Positions 1 to 13,412 of a stretch of 64,000 nucleotides of DNA are shown here, piece by piece. Under the pieces are notes generated by a model that worked only from the letters and a program-made list of their open reading frames with translations, did no database searches and was not told where the DNA came from. Each line of letters starts with the position of its first letter. The stretch's first letter is position 1. Source of the DNA: Ficedula albicollis (lineage: Eukaryota; Chordata; Aves; Passeriformes; Muscicapidae); assembly GCF_000247815.1 (NCBI RefSeq), contig NC_021686.1:1963627-2027626 (forward strand), given 5' to 3'. The position numbers and the translations under genes are program-made.

Positions 1-838
1 CTGCCAGGGATGATGGACACGTGTCAGTCAAGGCCCCAGCGGGAACGAGCTGCTGGAGACAGACAGCACAGAGTGTCCCGAGGTGGGGACAAGGCAGCGT
101 GGCAGGGCTCAGCAGGCCCCGGCTGGAAGCAGAGGTGACCTTGTGTGACATCCAGGCCCCTCCGGGAGGAGGGAGAGCAGAGCCGGCTGCAGCTCCAGCC
201 CAGCCCATCCGTGCGTGCTGGAAGGAGCCCTGGGAGCATCCCCGGGAGCAGCTCAGGGCAGCCCCTGCCAGGGGATCTCGGCTCGGGGCACAGGGAACTG
301 CCGGGAACTGCTGCAGCAATCTCTGCCACATCTCCCACCCGCCCCTGTGCTCCCCACCACGGCTTTGGATGTATTTTTTTCACCCAAAGGTGTTTTTTTC
401 CCCCATGGAAAAGGCAGTGTTTTCAGCAGGGTCCTTTGGCTGAAGGGTGGGAGGGGGTGTCAGCTTCTGGAAGCAGAGGTGACCTTGTGTGACATCCAGG
501 CCCCTCCGGGAGGAGGGAGAGCAGAGCCGGCTGCAGCTCCAGCCCAGCCCATCCGTGCGTGCTGGAAGGAGCCCTGGGAGCACCCCCGGGAGCAGCTCAG
601 GGCAGCCCCTGGGAGCAGCTCAGGGCAGCCCCTGCCAGGGGATCTCGGCTCGGGGCACAGGGAACTGCAGGGAACTGCTGCAGCAATCTCTGCCACATCT
701 CCCACCCGCCCCTGTGCTCCCCACCACGGCTTTGGATGTATTTTTTTCACCCAAAGGTGTTTTTTTCCCCCCATGGAAAAGGTAGTGTTTTCAGCAGGGT
801 CCTTTGGCTGAAGGGTGGGAGGGGGTGTCAGCTTTGGG
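1..838. repeat. Tandem duplication, 344-bp period
   Basis: A block that begins GGAAGCAGAGGTGACC near 125 recurs at 469, so the period is 344 bp, and the second copy runs to about 838. Both copies end in a T-rich stretch followed by CATGGAAAAGG. The second copy also carries an internal doubling of a 23-bp GGGAGCAGCTCAGGG-type unit at about 587-633. Small open frames run through both copies, but they overlap one another in several frames and have no splice or domain support. I read this as noncoding duplicated sequence. Confidence 0.85.
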
Positions 839-1489
839 AAGAAGGCAGTTCTGGGGTGAGGGGAGGTGCCGGAGCCTGGGGGGAATCTGGGGAGCACCCC
901 CAGCCCTGAACACCCCCCACCCCCAAAGGGGTGGGCTATGGGCTCGGGCTCGCAGTTCTCCCACGTTGCCATGACAACTGCAGCATCCCAGCTTGGCAGG
1001 GATGGGAAATCTCCATCCCATCGCCCGGACACGGCTCTGGAGCTGGCACAGGCAGCATCCCAAACCCACGGAGGAGCACGAGGTGCGATCCCTCCTTCCT
1101 GCACAGCCCCCCCGGAGCCACACGGCTGCCAGGGCAGGGGCAGGAGAGATTCCTGCTTTTCAGGTGGGGATCTTCCCGTGCCAGACCCTTCCCCTGCTCT
1201 GGGTTTGTGGGGTCCTGGCAAGCAGAGCATCCCCCAGGCTGCCCCCACACCCTCCTGTCTTCTCCGGGGGGGCTCCCAGATGACGGACCCTGCTCCCCCC
1301 GTTGGCCCAGATTTGGGGTGTCTCTGGGCTGGTGTTACCCCCATTAACAGGAGCATCCTCACGGGCGGCTCTCGCTCTCTGCAGCCCCTCAGCTCGGAGC
1401 CTGGAGAGATCCCGAGCTAATTCCTGACAGCAGTGGCACAGGGCTGGGGACAAGCTTAGCTCCTCGTCTCAGAGGCTGCTGCACCTCCA
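839..1489. other. GC-rich sequence, nothing recognised
   Basis: The stretch is G+C-rich with many CCC and GGG tracts. Open frames overlap on both strands, as expected from base composition. I see no exon with matching splice sites, no mobile element and no RNA gene. Confidence 0.4.
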
Positions 1490-1610
1490 CAAAAGTCGCA
1501 TTTGAAGAGCATTAATACAAGATTAATCGAGGTTTTAATAAACAGCGAATCGAGCGCTAATGGAGCCCAACTTGTAAGCCATGTGTAACACCCCGGGGGC
1601 TTAAAGACAT
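1490..1610. promoter_or_regulatory. Candidate conserved noncoding element with TAAT/ATTA cores
   Basis: An abrupt A+T-rich island sits in GC-rich flanks. It holds several ATTA/TAAT homeodomain-type cores (ATTAATACAAG, GATTAATCG, TTTTAATAAAC, GCTAATGG) and CpG-containing words such as CGAATCGAGCGC. It has no coding potential and no repeat resemblance. Developmental enhancers often look like this, but conservation cannot be judged from one sequence, so the call is inference. Confidence 0.3.
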
Positions 1611-2107
1611 CCAGAACGGGGCTGGAACATGCTGAAAGGGGGTGTTAATCACCTTGCAGCGCTGAAGACACCGCAGGGGAAGGGAGTTTTAGGGGAAAGG
1701 CTGCAGGTGAGCCTCGGGCACGACCTCTCCCCTCCCACTGCTTCAGGACACGGGGATTTACAAGCGTTTCCCCCACCCCAGCGCTGGCACGAAGGCAGCA
1801 GAGGAATTTGGGACACCTGAGTGCCCCCGGGGCTGGAGCCACGATGAAGCAAGGCCAGTTTATAAGGGAAGGCCAGATGTGCCCTGGAGTGGGGTTATCC
1901 CCAGTCACGAAGTAGGGGGTGGCAACTGGGGGTCGTTCGGGGTGGGCAAACCCTGCAGCTGGCCTGGGACCCCTCTCCGGGGGCTGCAGGAGCCCATCAG
2001 CGCCTCCCTGGCTGGAGCTGCTCCCAGATCAGGTAATCCCAGACAGGCATTTCCATTCCCTCCATCACCTCCAGCCTGAGGAAGGTGCAGCTCCCTCAGC
2101 CTCTGCT
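1611..2107. other. Unannotated intergenic sequence
   Basis: I see no gene, mobile element or tandem repeat in this stretch. Short overlapping open frames have no supporting signals. Confidence 0.4.
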
Positions 2108-2234
2108 GGCACCTCTGCAGTTTGTGGCACCTCTGCAGTTTGTGGCACCTCTGCAGTTTGTGGCACCTCTGCAGTTTGTGGCACCTCTGCAGTTTGTGGC
2201 ACCTCTGCAGTTTGTGGTTTGTGGCACCTCTGCA
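2108..2234. repeat. 18-bp minisatellite, about 7 copies
   Basis: The unit GGCACCTCTGCAGTTTGT repeats almost perfectly. The last interval carries a short extra GTTTGTG. The array ends directly in a run of 67 Gs, so its true right end is probably missing from the assembly. Confidence 0.95.

Positions 2235-2301
<67 letters not shown>
2235..2301. other. Poly-G run, 67 nt (probable assembly artefact)
   Basis: There are 67 consecutive Gs directly after the 18-bp minisatellite. The position at a repeat edge, and five similar runs elsewhere in the window, point to false gap filling and not to native sequence. Confidence 0.85.
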
Positions 2302-2303
<2 letters not shown>

Positions 2304-3096
2304 ACTCCAGGGCCAGACCTGGTTTGAGGAGCAGTGCCAGGAGCCCTGCCCAAGGACCAAGGTCTAGTTCCAAAGTGCCCCTGTGCCCTGTGAGCACGGC
2401 TGGGTCAGGCCTGCCACGAGGCTGGCCAGGGTAACTGGTGTGTGCCAGGACTCCAACCCCTGGAGGCTGCCAGCTGTGCTGGCTGTGGGTTGGACATCGA
2501 CTGGCTGTGGTTGAGCTCAGCAGCTCAGGATGGATGGACTGGGGTGGTTCAGTGGTCAGGAGCTTCTCAGGGGTCCTCAGTTTGCTCCATAGCTCCTCAA
2601 TCCCTTCCATGTGTTTGGATTCCCCCTGTGGGGGAAGGAGCAGCTCTGCAGGACCCCAGGGTTGAAGCAGCCCGGGATTCTCTGTCAGGAGCTGAACACC
2701 ATCCTGGCTTCCAGGATTCCCAAGGAGGATGGATCTTGGGGGAGGACAGCCCTGGGGACCAGCACAGCAGTCCCATTTATCTCAGAGTGACCTCCCTGCA
2801 GGACGAGGCTGCGAGTCCCTGCCCAGCTTTTCACCCCCCCTGGGAGCCACTTCTTCCTGCTGCTCCAGGGGGACATTCACTGGCCAGTTTGCTGTGAGAA
2901 GGAATCACCAGCAGCAGCTCAGGATCTTCTGCCAGAGCCCTGGAGAGGAGGAGCCCCACACCCAGAGTCACCACTCAGGGCTGGGCTTGCAGCTGCTGGG
3001 TGCTGTGAGCTCCAGAGCCCCACGAGTTCCTGTGAGGAACAAGCCAAAAGCACTTTTCAGTCTCCAAGCAGTGGCTGCCAGCTGAGGCAGAGGAGC
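2302..3096. other. Unannotated intergenic sequence
   Basis: Moderately GC-rich, with no feature that I can support. Open frames are short and overlapping. Confidence 0.4.
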
Positions 3097-3168
3097 AGGG
3101 ACATTCTACCCCGCCCTGCTGCCTCCTTGTGTAGGGACATTCTACCCCGCCCTGCTGCCTCCTTGTGT
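3097..3168. repeat. 36-bp direct tandem duplication
   Basis: A 36-bp unit beginning AGGGACATTCTACCCCGCCC occurs twice back to back (3097-3132 and 3133-3168) with no visible difference. Confidence 0.95.
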
Positions 3169-3225
3169 CACTTGCAGTCTCTCAGGTGTCACTGCCAGGT
3201 AGGTCAGCCAGTACATCACAGCATC

Positions 3226-3700
3226 CAGATGAGAGAATTCCAGAATAGTTCAGCTTGGAAGAAGCCACTGGAGCTCATCTGGTCCCACCCTGCTCCAGCA
3301 GGGTCCCCAGAGCATGCTGCTCAGGATTGTGTCCAGATGGATCTAGAGTATGTCCAGGGAAGGAGACTCAGCCTGTGTGGGCAGCCTGGGCCAGTGCTCG
3401 GTCACTGCTCAGGGAGGAAGTTCTTCCTCATGCTGCTGGTTCAGTGGGAATGGGCAGAGCTTGGCCTCGCTGATCTTGGAGGCCTTTTTCCATCCCTAAT
3501 GATTCCATGTCCAAACTGAACTCCTGGGATCAGTTCCTGCCCACTGCTGGGCCCCTGGGGCAGGGCTTGGACCCTGCTCTGCCCCTCCCTGCACCAGGGA
3601 CACCCAGGGACACCCAGGGCTCCTCTCCAGGCTGAACAGCCCCAGCTCCCTCAGCCTTTCCTCACCAGGACATGCTCCAGGCCCCTCACCATTGTCTTGG
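3226..3700 (-). mobile_element. CR1 LINE 3' fragment
   Basis: Read on the plus strand this is the reverse complement of an avian CR1 tail. It starts with a diverged AGAATAGTTCAGCTTGGAAG segment and passes through the GTGTCCAGATGGAT and GAAGTTCTTCCTCATG blocks to CTCCAGGCTGAACAGCCCC. It is 5'-truncated and diverged. A short GGGACACCCA doubling lies at about 3597-3618. Confidence 0.75.
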
Positions 3701-4001
3701 GAAAACCAGTCCCAAACAGGCCCATTGGAGCCACCTGGGGATCCTGAGCACCTGCAGTATCTTGGTCACCTTGCTGGACACGTTTTCATCTTCAAAACCA
3801 TCTCTGAAAGCTCACAAAGATGTCAGGAAGCTCCTGATGGCCAAGAAGAGGCCAAAATCCCAGAGGTGTGGAAGGAGGAGACCCCAGGGGTCAGATCCAC
3901 TGGTTCACCTGGCAGAGTAGCCAAGCACAGCCCCAGCACAGGGACAGGAGCTCAGCAGAGCCCCAGCTGAGGCTTAAATATCCCCACAGCTGTGGGTGGA
4001 G

Positions 4002-4176
4002 GATGGATGGATGGATGGATGATGGATGGATGGATGATGGATGGATGGATGATGGATGGATGGATGATGGATGGATGGATGATGGATGGATGGATGATGG
4101 ATGGATGGATGATGGATGGATGGATGATGGATGGATGGATGATGGATGGATGGATGATGGATGGATGGATGATGGA
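4002..4176. repeat. 15-bp GATGGATGGATGATG minisatellite
   Basis: About eleven near-perfect copies of a 15-bp unit built from GATG and GATGG steps. It is open in several frames on both strands (for example Met-Asp-Gly-Trp repeats), which is a product of the repeat and not a gene. Confidence 0.95.
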
Positions 4177-4439
4177 TGAGACCCTACAGCCCCTCAGCTG
4201 AGCTCCCCAGGAGTTTCTGTAGCCCCAGTTTAACCCCACCCTGTGTGAAACTGTCCTGGCAGAGCTTTTGCCTTGGTTTACTGGATCAAACTGGTCACTT
4301 TTGGGGATGGGCAGTGTGTTCCTGCTGGGCTGTGGCTGTGCCAGGGCCAGGTGGGCACAGGCAAGGCACTGCCAGCCCTGGTCTCAGTGACCCAGTTACA
4401 GCATCCAGGGAACTCCTGTGCCTGTTCTGGCTGAGCAGC

Positions 4440-6258
<1,819 letters not shown>

Positions 6259-6535
6259 GGTTTAATTCCCCGCGGGTGACTCATCCCGGCCCCTTTATCA
6301 GCGCTGCACACAAAGAGCCCTTTGTGCTCCTGCAGCCCTGCCAGGGGGGGATTGCCAAGGACCAATTAATCACCAGCTCCTCTGCCACAGGCCTGAGATG
6401 GTGCCCTGGGAAGGGGGAGGTCAAGGACTGGAGAGAGGACACTGCCTGCCCCATGGGGCAGGACTGGGACAGGAGCCCAGGTCCTGATGCCAGCCCAGGA
6501 AGGCGAGGCAGGGGCAGCCACCAGCCCTGGGATAT
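6259..6535. other. Unique spacer between satellite and CR1
   Basis: No gene or repeat is recognised in these 277 bp. Confidence 0.4.
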
Positions 6536-6890
6536 CACAGTCATGGGATGAGAGCTGGGATGGATGTGAGGGGACCTTAAAGATTCCCCAATTTCTCTGC
6601 CGTGGGCAGGGACACCTCCCACTGTCCCAGGCTGCTCCAAACCCCATCCAACCTGGCCTTGGGCACTGCCAGGGATCCAGGGGCAGCCACAGCTGCTCTG
6701 GGCACCCTGTGCCAGGGCCTGCCCACCCTCCCAGGGAACAATTCCTGCCCAATATCCCATCCAGCCCTGCCCTCTGGCAGTGGGAGCCATTCCCTGTGTC
6801 CTGTCCCTCCATCCCTTGTCCCCAGTCCCTCTGCAGCTCTCCTGGAGCCCCTTTAGGCCCTGCAAGGGGCTCTGAGGTGTCCCTGGAGAT
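6536..6890 (-). mobile_element. CR1 LINE 3' fragment
   Basis: The reverse complement of a CR1 tail. A diverged GGGACCTTAAAG start is followed by GGCAGGGACACCTCCCACTG, the CATCCAACCTGGCCTTGG block and the CCCTTGTCCCCAGTCCCTC block. The last part matches the CR1 copy interrupted by poly-G near 59.6 kb, so both belong to one subfamily. Confidence 0.85.
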
Positions 6891-7829
6891 CAGCAGTGGC
6901 TCTTGGCCAAGAGAGGTGTTTGTGGCCCTGTCAGCCAGAGCAAGGCAGATCTCTGTGGGCATGGGAGGTGCACAGCACAGGATTATCGAGCTTGGTGAGT
7001 ATGGATGACCCAAGGAGAACTCCTCCTGCTTCCTGAGGCAGCCATGGGGCTCAGCAGGTGAAACCCAAGTGCCCAATTTCGATTTTGCTGGGAGGGCAGC
7101 AAATCCTGCTGGCTGTGCAGCAATTCCCAGGCTGAGTGGTGACATGGGACATTCCCAGGGCTCAGCAGGGCTGGTGTGCACAGGGCTGAAAAGACTGTTT
7201 TTTGGTGAAAAGAGTCAGTTTGGCCAGGCTGGAAGTGCTGAGCAGTGGATGTGTCTGCACTGGTGGCTGCAGGGGCTCAGCAGAGCTCCCCCAGCAGGGG
7301 CTGGGTGCTCACCCTGGGAAGGGCAGTGACCTAGTCCCCTCAGATCACCTGCCAGGTGTCAGTGTCCCACTGCTGCAGGGGACAGCCAGGCAGCAATTAC
7401 CAGCACTAAAATCTGTCCTTGGCACAGAGGAGTAGCAGAGCTCCAGCAGGAGGGAGGCTCTGCCTGCGCCCTCCATGGGGGCAGCATCCAGCACCTGCAC
7501 ACCCCTGGGGACACCAATCCTTCCTGAGGATGACAAAGGGCTCACCTGAGAGCTCCTGGGTGTGAGAATGAACACGGTGTGCCCATCCCAGGGCACAGCA
7601 GGAGCTCTGCCCCCAACACCTGCCCCTAAAGGGAGCTGATCAGGCTGGGAGAATGGGATTGTGCCACCAGGCACTGTGTTCCCATTTTTGCCATGGCAGG
7701 ACTCTAAGGAGTTAACAGCAAATGCCACCTCCTGTATTTTATCTCTCGTCCATTGAGGCAGCTCTGACACTGGCAGCAGAACAATGCAAAATTCTGATTA
7801 GCTCTGGTTTTCCAGCAAGAGGGGAGGCA
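6891..7829. other. Unannotated intergenic sequence
   Basis: No exon, RNA gene or repeat family is recognised. Confidence 0.4.
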
Positions 7830-8060
7830 CAAGAGGGTGGGGATTTAATACTATTCTGCATAATTTTTAATCTAAATTCCATTTCTTTTCTTTTCTTTCT
7901 CCAGGAAGCAAACAATCTAGGGGGTTTTGTACTCAATTTCTTGCTTTCATAATCTAAATGAATTGCAAGTAGGAGCCAGCTGCAAAGCTGGCAATCTGGG
8001 ATCAAATCTGCCTTTCTCCTAGTTCTTTCAATCATTAATTTGCTCCTCAGCTCTGATTAG
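7830..8060. promoter_or_regulatory. A+T-rich island, possible conserved element
   Basis: An A+T-rich stretch stands out from its surroundings, with words such as AATCATTAATTTGC, GATTAGCTAATCC and TCATAATCTAAATG. These resemble homeodomain sites. No coding or repeat signal is present. The call rests on composition and motifs only. Confidence 0.2.
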
Positions 8061-8605
8061 CTAATCCTGGCTGCCTTGTGGCAGCTTCCACGGAAAAGCA
8101 GTGCACAGTGCAGGAGCTGCAGCTGCCATTGAGGGAGCTGATGGGATTGATTCCTGGTGCTCCTGGTTGTCACTGCTCCAGAGACAAGTGGGGTATTCTC
8201 TGGGAGAAAAGGCAGGCAGGGTTATTTCTGGAATGCTGGCATTTTGGAAATACCAGAGGGTGATGCTTTCCCCTGCTCTGCGCAGGGTGTGCGGGTTTGT
8301 TATGCTGAGATTAATTAGCTGGGCTGGAAAATGGGAATCCAAGGCACTGCAGCAGATCTTGCTCTGAGGTATCTGGGTGCTGCCCCATTTTTGGGGTGTT
8401 GCTGCTGTGCCTGGGGGATGTGGCAGAGCTGCCACCTCCATTTCCTAGCTGGGAAACTGAGGCACAGGGCTTTGCTTGCTGGTGGATGGAGGCTCCCAGA
8501 GCTCAAGGCTCAGCAGGGATGTCTGCAAGGGGATGGGAAGTGGGCTGTGTTTTGTGCCAGGCCCTGGTTTGTCACACAGTGAATTAATCTCTGCTCAGAG
8601 GCTGC

Positions 8606-8793
8606 TGAGGCCCTGGCACAGGGTGCCCAGAGCAGCTGTGGCTGCCCCTGGATCCCTGGCAGTGCCCAAGGCCAGGCTGGATGGGGCTTGGAGCAGCCTG
8701 GGATGGTGGGAGCTGTCCCTGCCCATGACCAGAAGGGGATGGGATGGACTTTCAGGTCCCTTCACACCCAAACCATTCATAATTCTCTGATTT
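8606..8793 (+). mobile_element. CR1 LINE 3' end
   Basis: The typical tail of an avian CR1 in forward orientation: CAGAGCAGCTGTGGCTGCCC, CAGGCTGGATGGGGCTTGG, GATGGTGGGAGCTGTCCC, then CACACCCAAACCATTC and a decayed ATTCTCTGAT terminus. Confidence 0.9.
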
Positions 8794-8795
8794 TA

Positions 8796-9379
8796 TTAAT
8801 TAATTCTATGAATTAATGAATTAATTGGTCTCACCTCCTGGGAGTGCTCCTGCCAAGCCCAGTTGGGCTGGGGTGTCCCACTGGGATGTCACCTCTCCAG
8901 GCTGACACTGGCAGTCCCAGAGCATCCCCTCCTGATGTCCAGCTCCCTGTGACCTCAGTGCCCCAGGTGAGCCTTGTGTCACCAGGCTGGCTGGGTCAGG
9001 GCTGCTGCTGGCCCCGTGTGCCCCTTCCTCACGTGCAGCTCCACAGGGCTGCTCCCTCAGCTGCTGTCTTTATTCCGTTCCTTTTCCAGATCAGATTCCC
9101 CGAGTGCTGGGGGTGGATCCTTTTAATTTTCATTTGTTTCAAAGCCATACAGGGCTTACAAGCATGACAGAAATGTGCCTGGAGTGCAGGAAATGGCCTA
9201 GTTAGCTGCAGGAGCAGAGCAGGCTCCTCCAGCACGCTGACTCCAAGGACCTCCTCCTCCCCAGGGACCAGGGCAGCTGCCTGCTTCCCTCCCCAGCTCC
9301 TCTCTGGAGATGTTTGGTCCTTCCACCGAGCCCAAAGAGCCCATGCAGGCAGAACAGTGCTGGGGAGCAGAGGCTGGGA
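8796..9379. other. Unannotated intergenic sequence
   Basis: It begins with an ATTAATTAATTC-type A+T-rich patch just after the CR1 end. Otherwise nothing is recognised. Confidence 0.4.
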
Positions 9380-9510
9380 GAAACTTCCAAGGTTGGACAG
9401 GGCTTGGAGCAACCTGGGGTAGTGGAAGGTGTCCCTGCCCATGGCAGGGGCTGGGACTGGGTGAGATTTAAGGTTTCTTCCGACACAAACCGGTCTGGGT
9501 TTGTGTGATT
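9380..9510 (+). mobile_element. CR1 LINE 3' end, short
   Basis: A GGGCTTGGAGCAACCTGGGG to CCCTGCCCATGGCAGGGG block is followed by a decayed CAAACCGGTCTGGG terminus, in forward orientation. Confidence 0.8.
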
Positions 9511-9934
9511 GTGACTCTGGAATGCTGTGTGAGCTCAGGCCAGGTCCCTGTGTCCCCCCTCACACCCAGCTGGCTGTGACAATCTTTAGGCTGTTCCAAG
9601 GTGGTTTAGAGAAGGGCAGGGGCTGTGTTAGGGCTGCTCCCTGCTGAGGAAGCAGAGCTTGCAGGGTCTCCCCTCTGACAGCTCTGGGGACTTGCTGGGC
9701 ACTTCCACCTCATCTGCAAAGGGACAGATGTCAGAGGTGTCCCCTTCTCCCAGCTGCTGTGAGCTGGGGAGGAGGAGGGCTCAGGCCAGGCTCTTCCTGA
9801 GGGAAAGGCCCTGCAAAGGAGGGGCTCACAGCACCCAGAGCTGGGCTGGGCACACTGCTCTGCCCTCACCTCTGGGACACTCACAGGGACTGTCCTGCCA
9901 CCTCTGCCATGGCTGGAACTGGAAACAGGCACAG
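9511..9934. other. Unannotated intergenic sequence
   Basis: No feature is recognised in this stretch. Confidence 0.4.
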
Positions 9935-10370
9935 AGTGTCAGAATGTCCTGAGCTGGAAGGGACCCAAAAGGATCTTGGATCCAACCCTGGCCCTGCACA
10001 GACACCCCAACAATCCCACCCTGTGCACTCCTGGTGTCCAAACACTCCTGGAGCAGCCTCAGGGCTGTGCCCGTTCCCTGGGCAGCCTGGGCAGTGCCAG
10101 CACCCTCTGGGGAAGAACCTTTCCTGATCTCCAGCCCTTCCCTGGTCCTGTCCCTGCCCCAGGGAGCAGAGATTGGAGCTGCAGCCCCTGCTGAGCTCTG
10201 CCCTCAGTCTCCTTCTCCAGCTGAACAATCCAAGTGCCCTCAGCTGCTCCCCAGACCCTTCCCATGGCCATGTCCCTCCTTTGGGCACTCTCCAGCAGCT
10301 TCAGATCCTTCTGATGTGGTGGCACCCACAACTGCCCCAGACCCGAGGTGAGGCTGCACCAGGGCAGAGT
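9935..10370 (-). mobile_element. CR1 LINE 3' fragment, different subfamily
   Basis: It begins CAGAATGTCCTGAGCTGGAA and continues through GACACCCCAACAATCCCACC, CTGGGGAAGAACCTTTCC and CCAGCTGAACAATCC. It is the reverse complement of a CR1 tail and matches the opposite-strand copy near 54.9-55.2 kb. Confidence 0.8.
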
Positions 10371-10730
10371 CTAAATCTAAGTCTTTGCCTTAGCAGGGCA
10401 GGTGGGAACAGGAGGCTTCCTGGGCTGAGAAGAGACTTTCCTAAAAGAAAAAGACCCCAGAGGGTCCCAGGACGGCTTTGTAGTAACACCAGCTTCCTTT
10501 CCTCTGGGCTCCTAGGAAGGATGACAGGATCAGCAGCTGCTGAGGGAGGTCTAAATCTAAGTCTTTGCCTTAGCAGGGCAGGTGGGAACAGGAGGCTTCC
10601 TGGGCTGAGAAGAGACTTTCCTAAAACAAAAAGACCCCAGAGGGTCCCAGGAAGGCTTTGTATTAACACCAGCTTCCTTTCCTCTGGGCTCCTAGGAAGG
10701 ATGACAGGATCAGCAGCTGCTGAGGGAGGG
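10371..10730. repeat. 180-bp direct tandem duplication
   Basis: A unit starting CTAAATCTAAGTCTTTGCC at 10371 repeats at 10551 with only a few substitutions. Because 180 is a multiple of three, an open plus-strand frame (10173-10823) repeats 60 residues. That frame starts inside a CR1 and has no other support, so I do not call it a gene. Confidence 0.95.
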
Positions 10731-13412
10731 GAAGAGGAGGCAGGGCTGTGTGCCCATGGTGAGGAGCAGGATGGGGCTGGCACAGGGCACGGGCAGGTGA
10801 GCATTGAGCTGTCCAGCTCTTAATCTTATTGAATGGCTCAGCCTGGTGTACTGAACCTCCAGGGATCCAGCTTCCCCTCTGACTTACTTCCATTTCATTT
10901 GCTGTGGGTTTGTCTTTGGTTCAAAGAACACAGCAGCAGCAGCAAGCAGAGTCTCTCCATGAAGTCTTTGAGGCCTGGGGGAGATGGAGTCCCCAGGCAC
11001 CTGAGAGACACAGCAGTGAACACCTGCCCCTGTATTTGCTTCCTGAGGTTTCCCAGCCAGAGGAGTGCTCCAAGCCTTGCTCCATGGACACACAGATTGT
11101 CTCTGTATGGACTCCACAGTTCAGAGAGGTTTGTTTTGGGGTGCTGAGCCTTCCTCCAGCGCTCTCATTTCTCTGACCCATGCTAATGCCACACTTCAGA
11201 CTCTGTGTTTAATTCCAAACAAACAGTGCTCTTAGAGCTGGTTGTGCCTGTGTGTCCATCTCCACACCCAAGGCTGCCTGGGGGCCTTGCCCATCTCTGC
11301 TAGCAATCCTGGGATTCAATCCTGTGGATGCTCTCTGATGCCAGGGAGTCAAAGAGGCAGCAGAGCAGCTCCTGGGCCTGGGGAGAAAACAAGGAAAGGG
11401 TTGGAGGAGAGCTGTGAGTTCTGTGCACTTTTCCAGAGGCAGGTTTCTTGTGCAGAGGCTGTTTCCCAGGCTGGATTAATCCCAGCACTGAGGTTGCTGT
11501 GAGTGCCCCCAGCAGGGAACAGCTCCTTGTGATGCTCAGGAGTTGTTTCCAAGGAACTGAAGAAAAGCAACAACAAGAGAGGTGCTAAGTGGGAAATCTC
11601 CTCCCTCCTGGCTGCTCTGCCCCTCCTTCCCAAGCCCAGCCCTGGAGCAGCTCTGGCACGGCTGGTTCTGAGCTGGAGAGGCCGATGTGTGCCGAGGGTG
11701 CAGCCCAGCCTGCAACCCTGCCTGTGCTAAGGAGCCCCAAAGCACGGGGGGTGCTGTGCTGCTGCCCACCCCACACAGCCCCCCTGCCTGCTGCTGAGGG
11801 GCAGAGGGTGATGCCAAGAGGGCTGGGAGGTGTTTTCCCTGTGCTGCTCTGCTCCCGTTCCACGTTTCAGGTGTGTGCGGGGAGGGTGGCTCCAGGCAGA
11901 GTGGAGGGATTGGTGCTGCCAGGAGAGGCTGGGCTGCTCCCCTTGGGCTCTTACTGAGGGACAGAGGCTGTGGGTGATGGTGGCAGGTCAGTGATGTCAC
12001 TGGGGACAGCCACTTGCTCCTCACAGCCCCATCCCTGCAGTCACAGTGCAGGTGAGGGGAAGTGTCCAGCCCCTGACCACTCCCCTGTCACTGGAGACAT
12101 CCCAGTTTGGGCATGGACCAGCTGCAGGAACATCTGGGACAGCCCTGAGGAAGGTCACCAGCCCCTAGTGGTGGCACCAACAAACAAACTGTGGCTCTGT
12201 CACTTCCAAATACAAGCTGTGCTGAGAACAGGGAGCTCCCAAAGCCTGGATTTGTCTGCTCCTAAGGCAGGGTTTCACCCAGGGCAGATGAAGGTGTCCA
12301 GGAATGCAGCAGAAGCAGGCAGACAACCAGCCCAGGCACAGATGTCAGCACTGCACCAGGCCACATTTGGAAAGCTGATTTCTCATCCTATTGCCTAATC
12401 CCAAATCACACTGGGAGCCAGGATGATATTCCATTCCACCAGGAAAGGCTGCAGCTCTGCTCAGACCATGAGGATTTGAAACCCATGTTCATTTAACCCT
12501 CCTGAACTCTGCCTGATATCGTGTTGCTGCTCATTAGCTTTGCCCTGCAAAGCCTGGCTGACATTTCATAAACTCATTAGCAGGAGATCAGAGGCTCAAA
12601 CATCATTCCTGGGGCCATCCTTTGAGGAACAGATTCCCCAGTGTGTTTGCTCCTCAGATCTCACTCTGATTCCTGAACCTACCCTGAACTTGGAGAAAAA
12701 GGCCCTTTGGAAAACCAACAGGAGCTGCTGCTGTGCTGTGCCTGTACCCCAGGGAGATGTGCTGCTGTCCCAGCACTGCATTCCTGCTCAAAACCCCCAG
12801 CTCCTGCCAGCAGCCCCTGCTTCCAGAGGGATTCCACTGCACATCCCAGGCTGCCAGAAGCAGGGAGAAGGGCTGAGCATATTTGCTTTTTCTCCTCTCT
12901 AGCACACAAAGCCCTGGAAGCCTCTCCCTGATAGGCTCATTCCCCAGTGCTGGGAAGCAGCAGGGATTTTATGTCAGGCAGAGAGATGTAATGTCCTTTC
13001 AAAGCAAATCAGCAGACAGGCTGGACTTGCTGCCCTGTCACATTCCTTGGCAACAGGCTGGCACCCTGGCAGCAGCAGCACTGGGCTGTGACAGCCCTGC
13101 AGCTCTGCAGAGCTGCCCAGGCACTGCAGCTCAGGATCCCACTGTGCCCTGGGAACGGCAGCACAGCCACTCCGGGGAAGCTGGAGTAGTTCTGTGTGTG
13201 TGAGAAGCAGGAATGCACACTTCAAAGAGGCCCCGGTGTCTTTTAAGGCTCAATCCTTGGAGCACTGGTGCTTGAAGGCAGCGGCTCTGATGTGTTAGAT
13301 GAGGTTACAAACACATCTCGCTCTCCTGCTGGGCTTTTATTGGGAAGAAAAGAGATCCAGAGGGGAGGTTTGTCCACTTGCTACCATTTCTCACTCTCCA
13401 CAAGTCTTTTAT
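10731..13412. other. Unannotated intergenic sequence
   Basis: I found no exon with domain or phase support on either strand, no repeat array and no CR1 here. It may hold diverged repeats that I cannot recognise. Confidence 0.35.

Noticed and set aside
20..811. Several overlapping frames of 100-300 residues in the first kilobase
   Set aside because: They overlap in all frames of GC-rich duplicated DNA, with no consistent splice sites or domains.
10173..10823. A 216-residue plus-strand frame with a 60-residue internal repeat
   Set aside because: It begins inside a CR1 fragment, the repeat is a 180-bp DNA duplication that is in frame by length alone, and the opposite strand is open over the same region.
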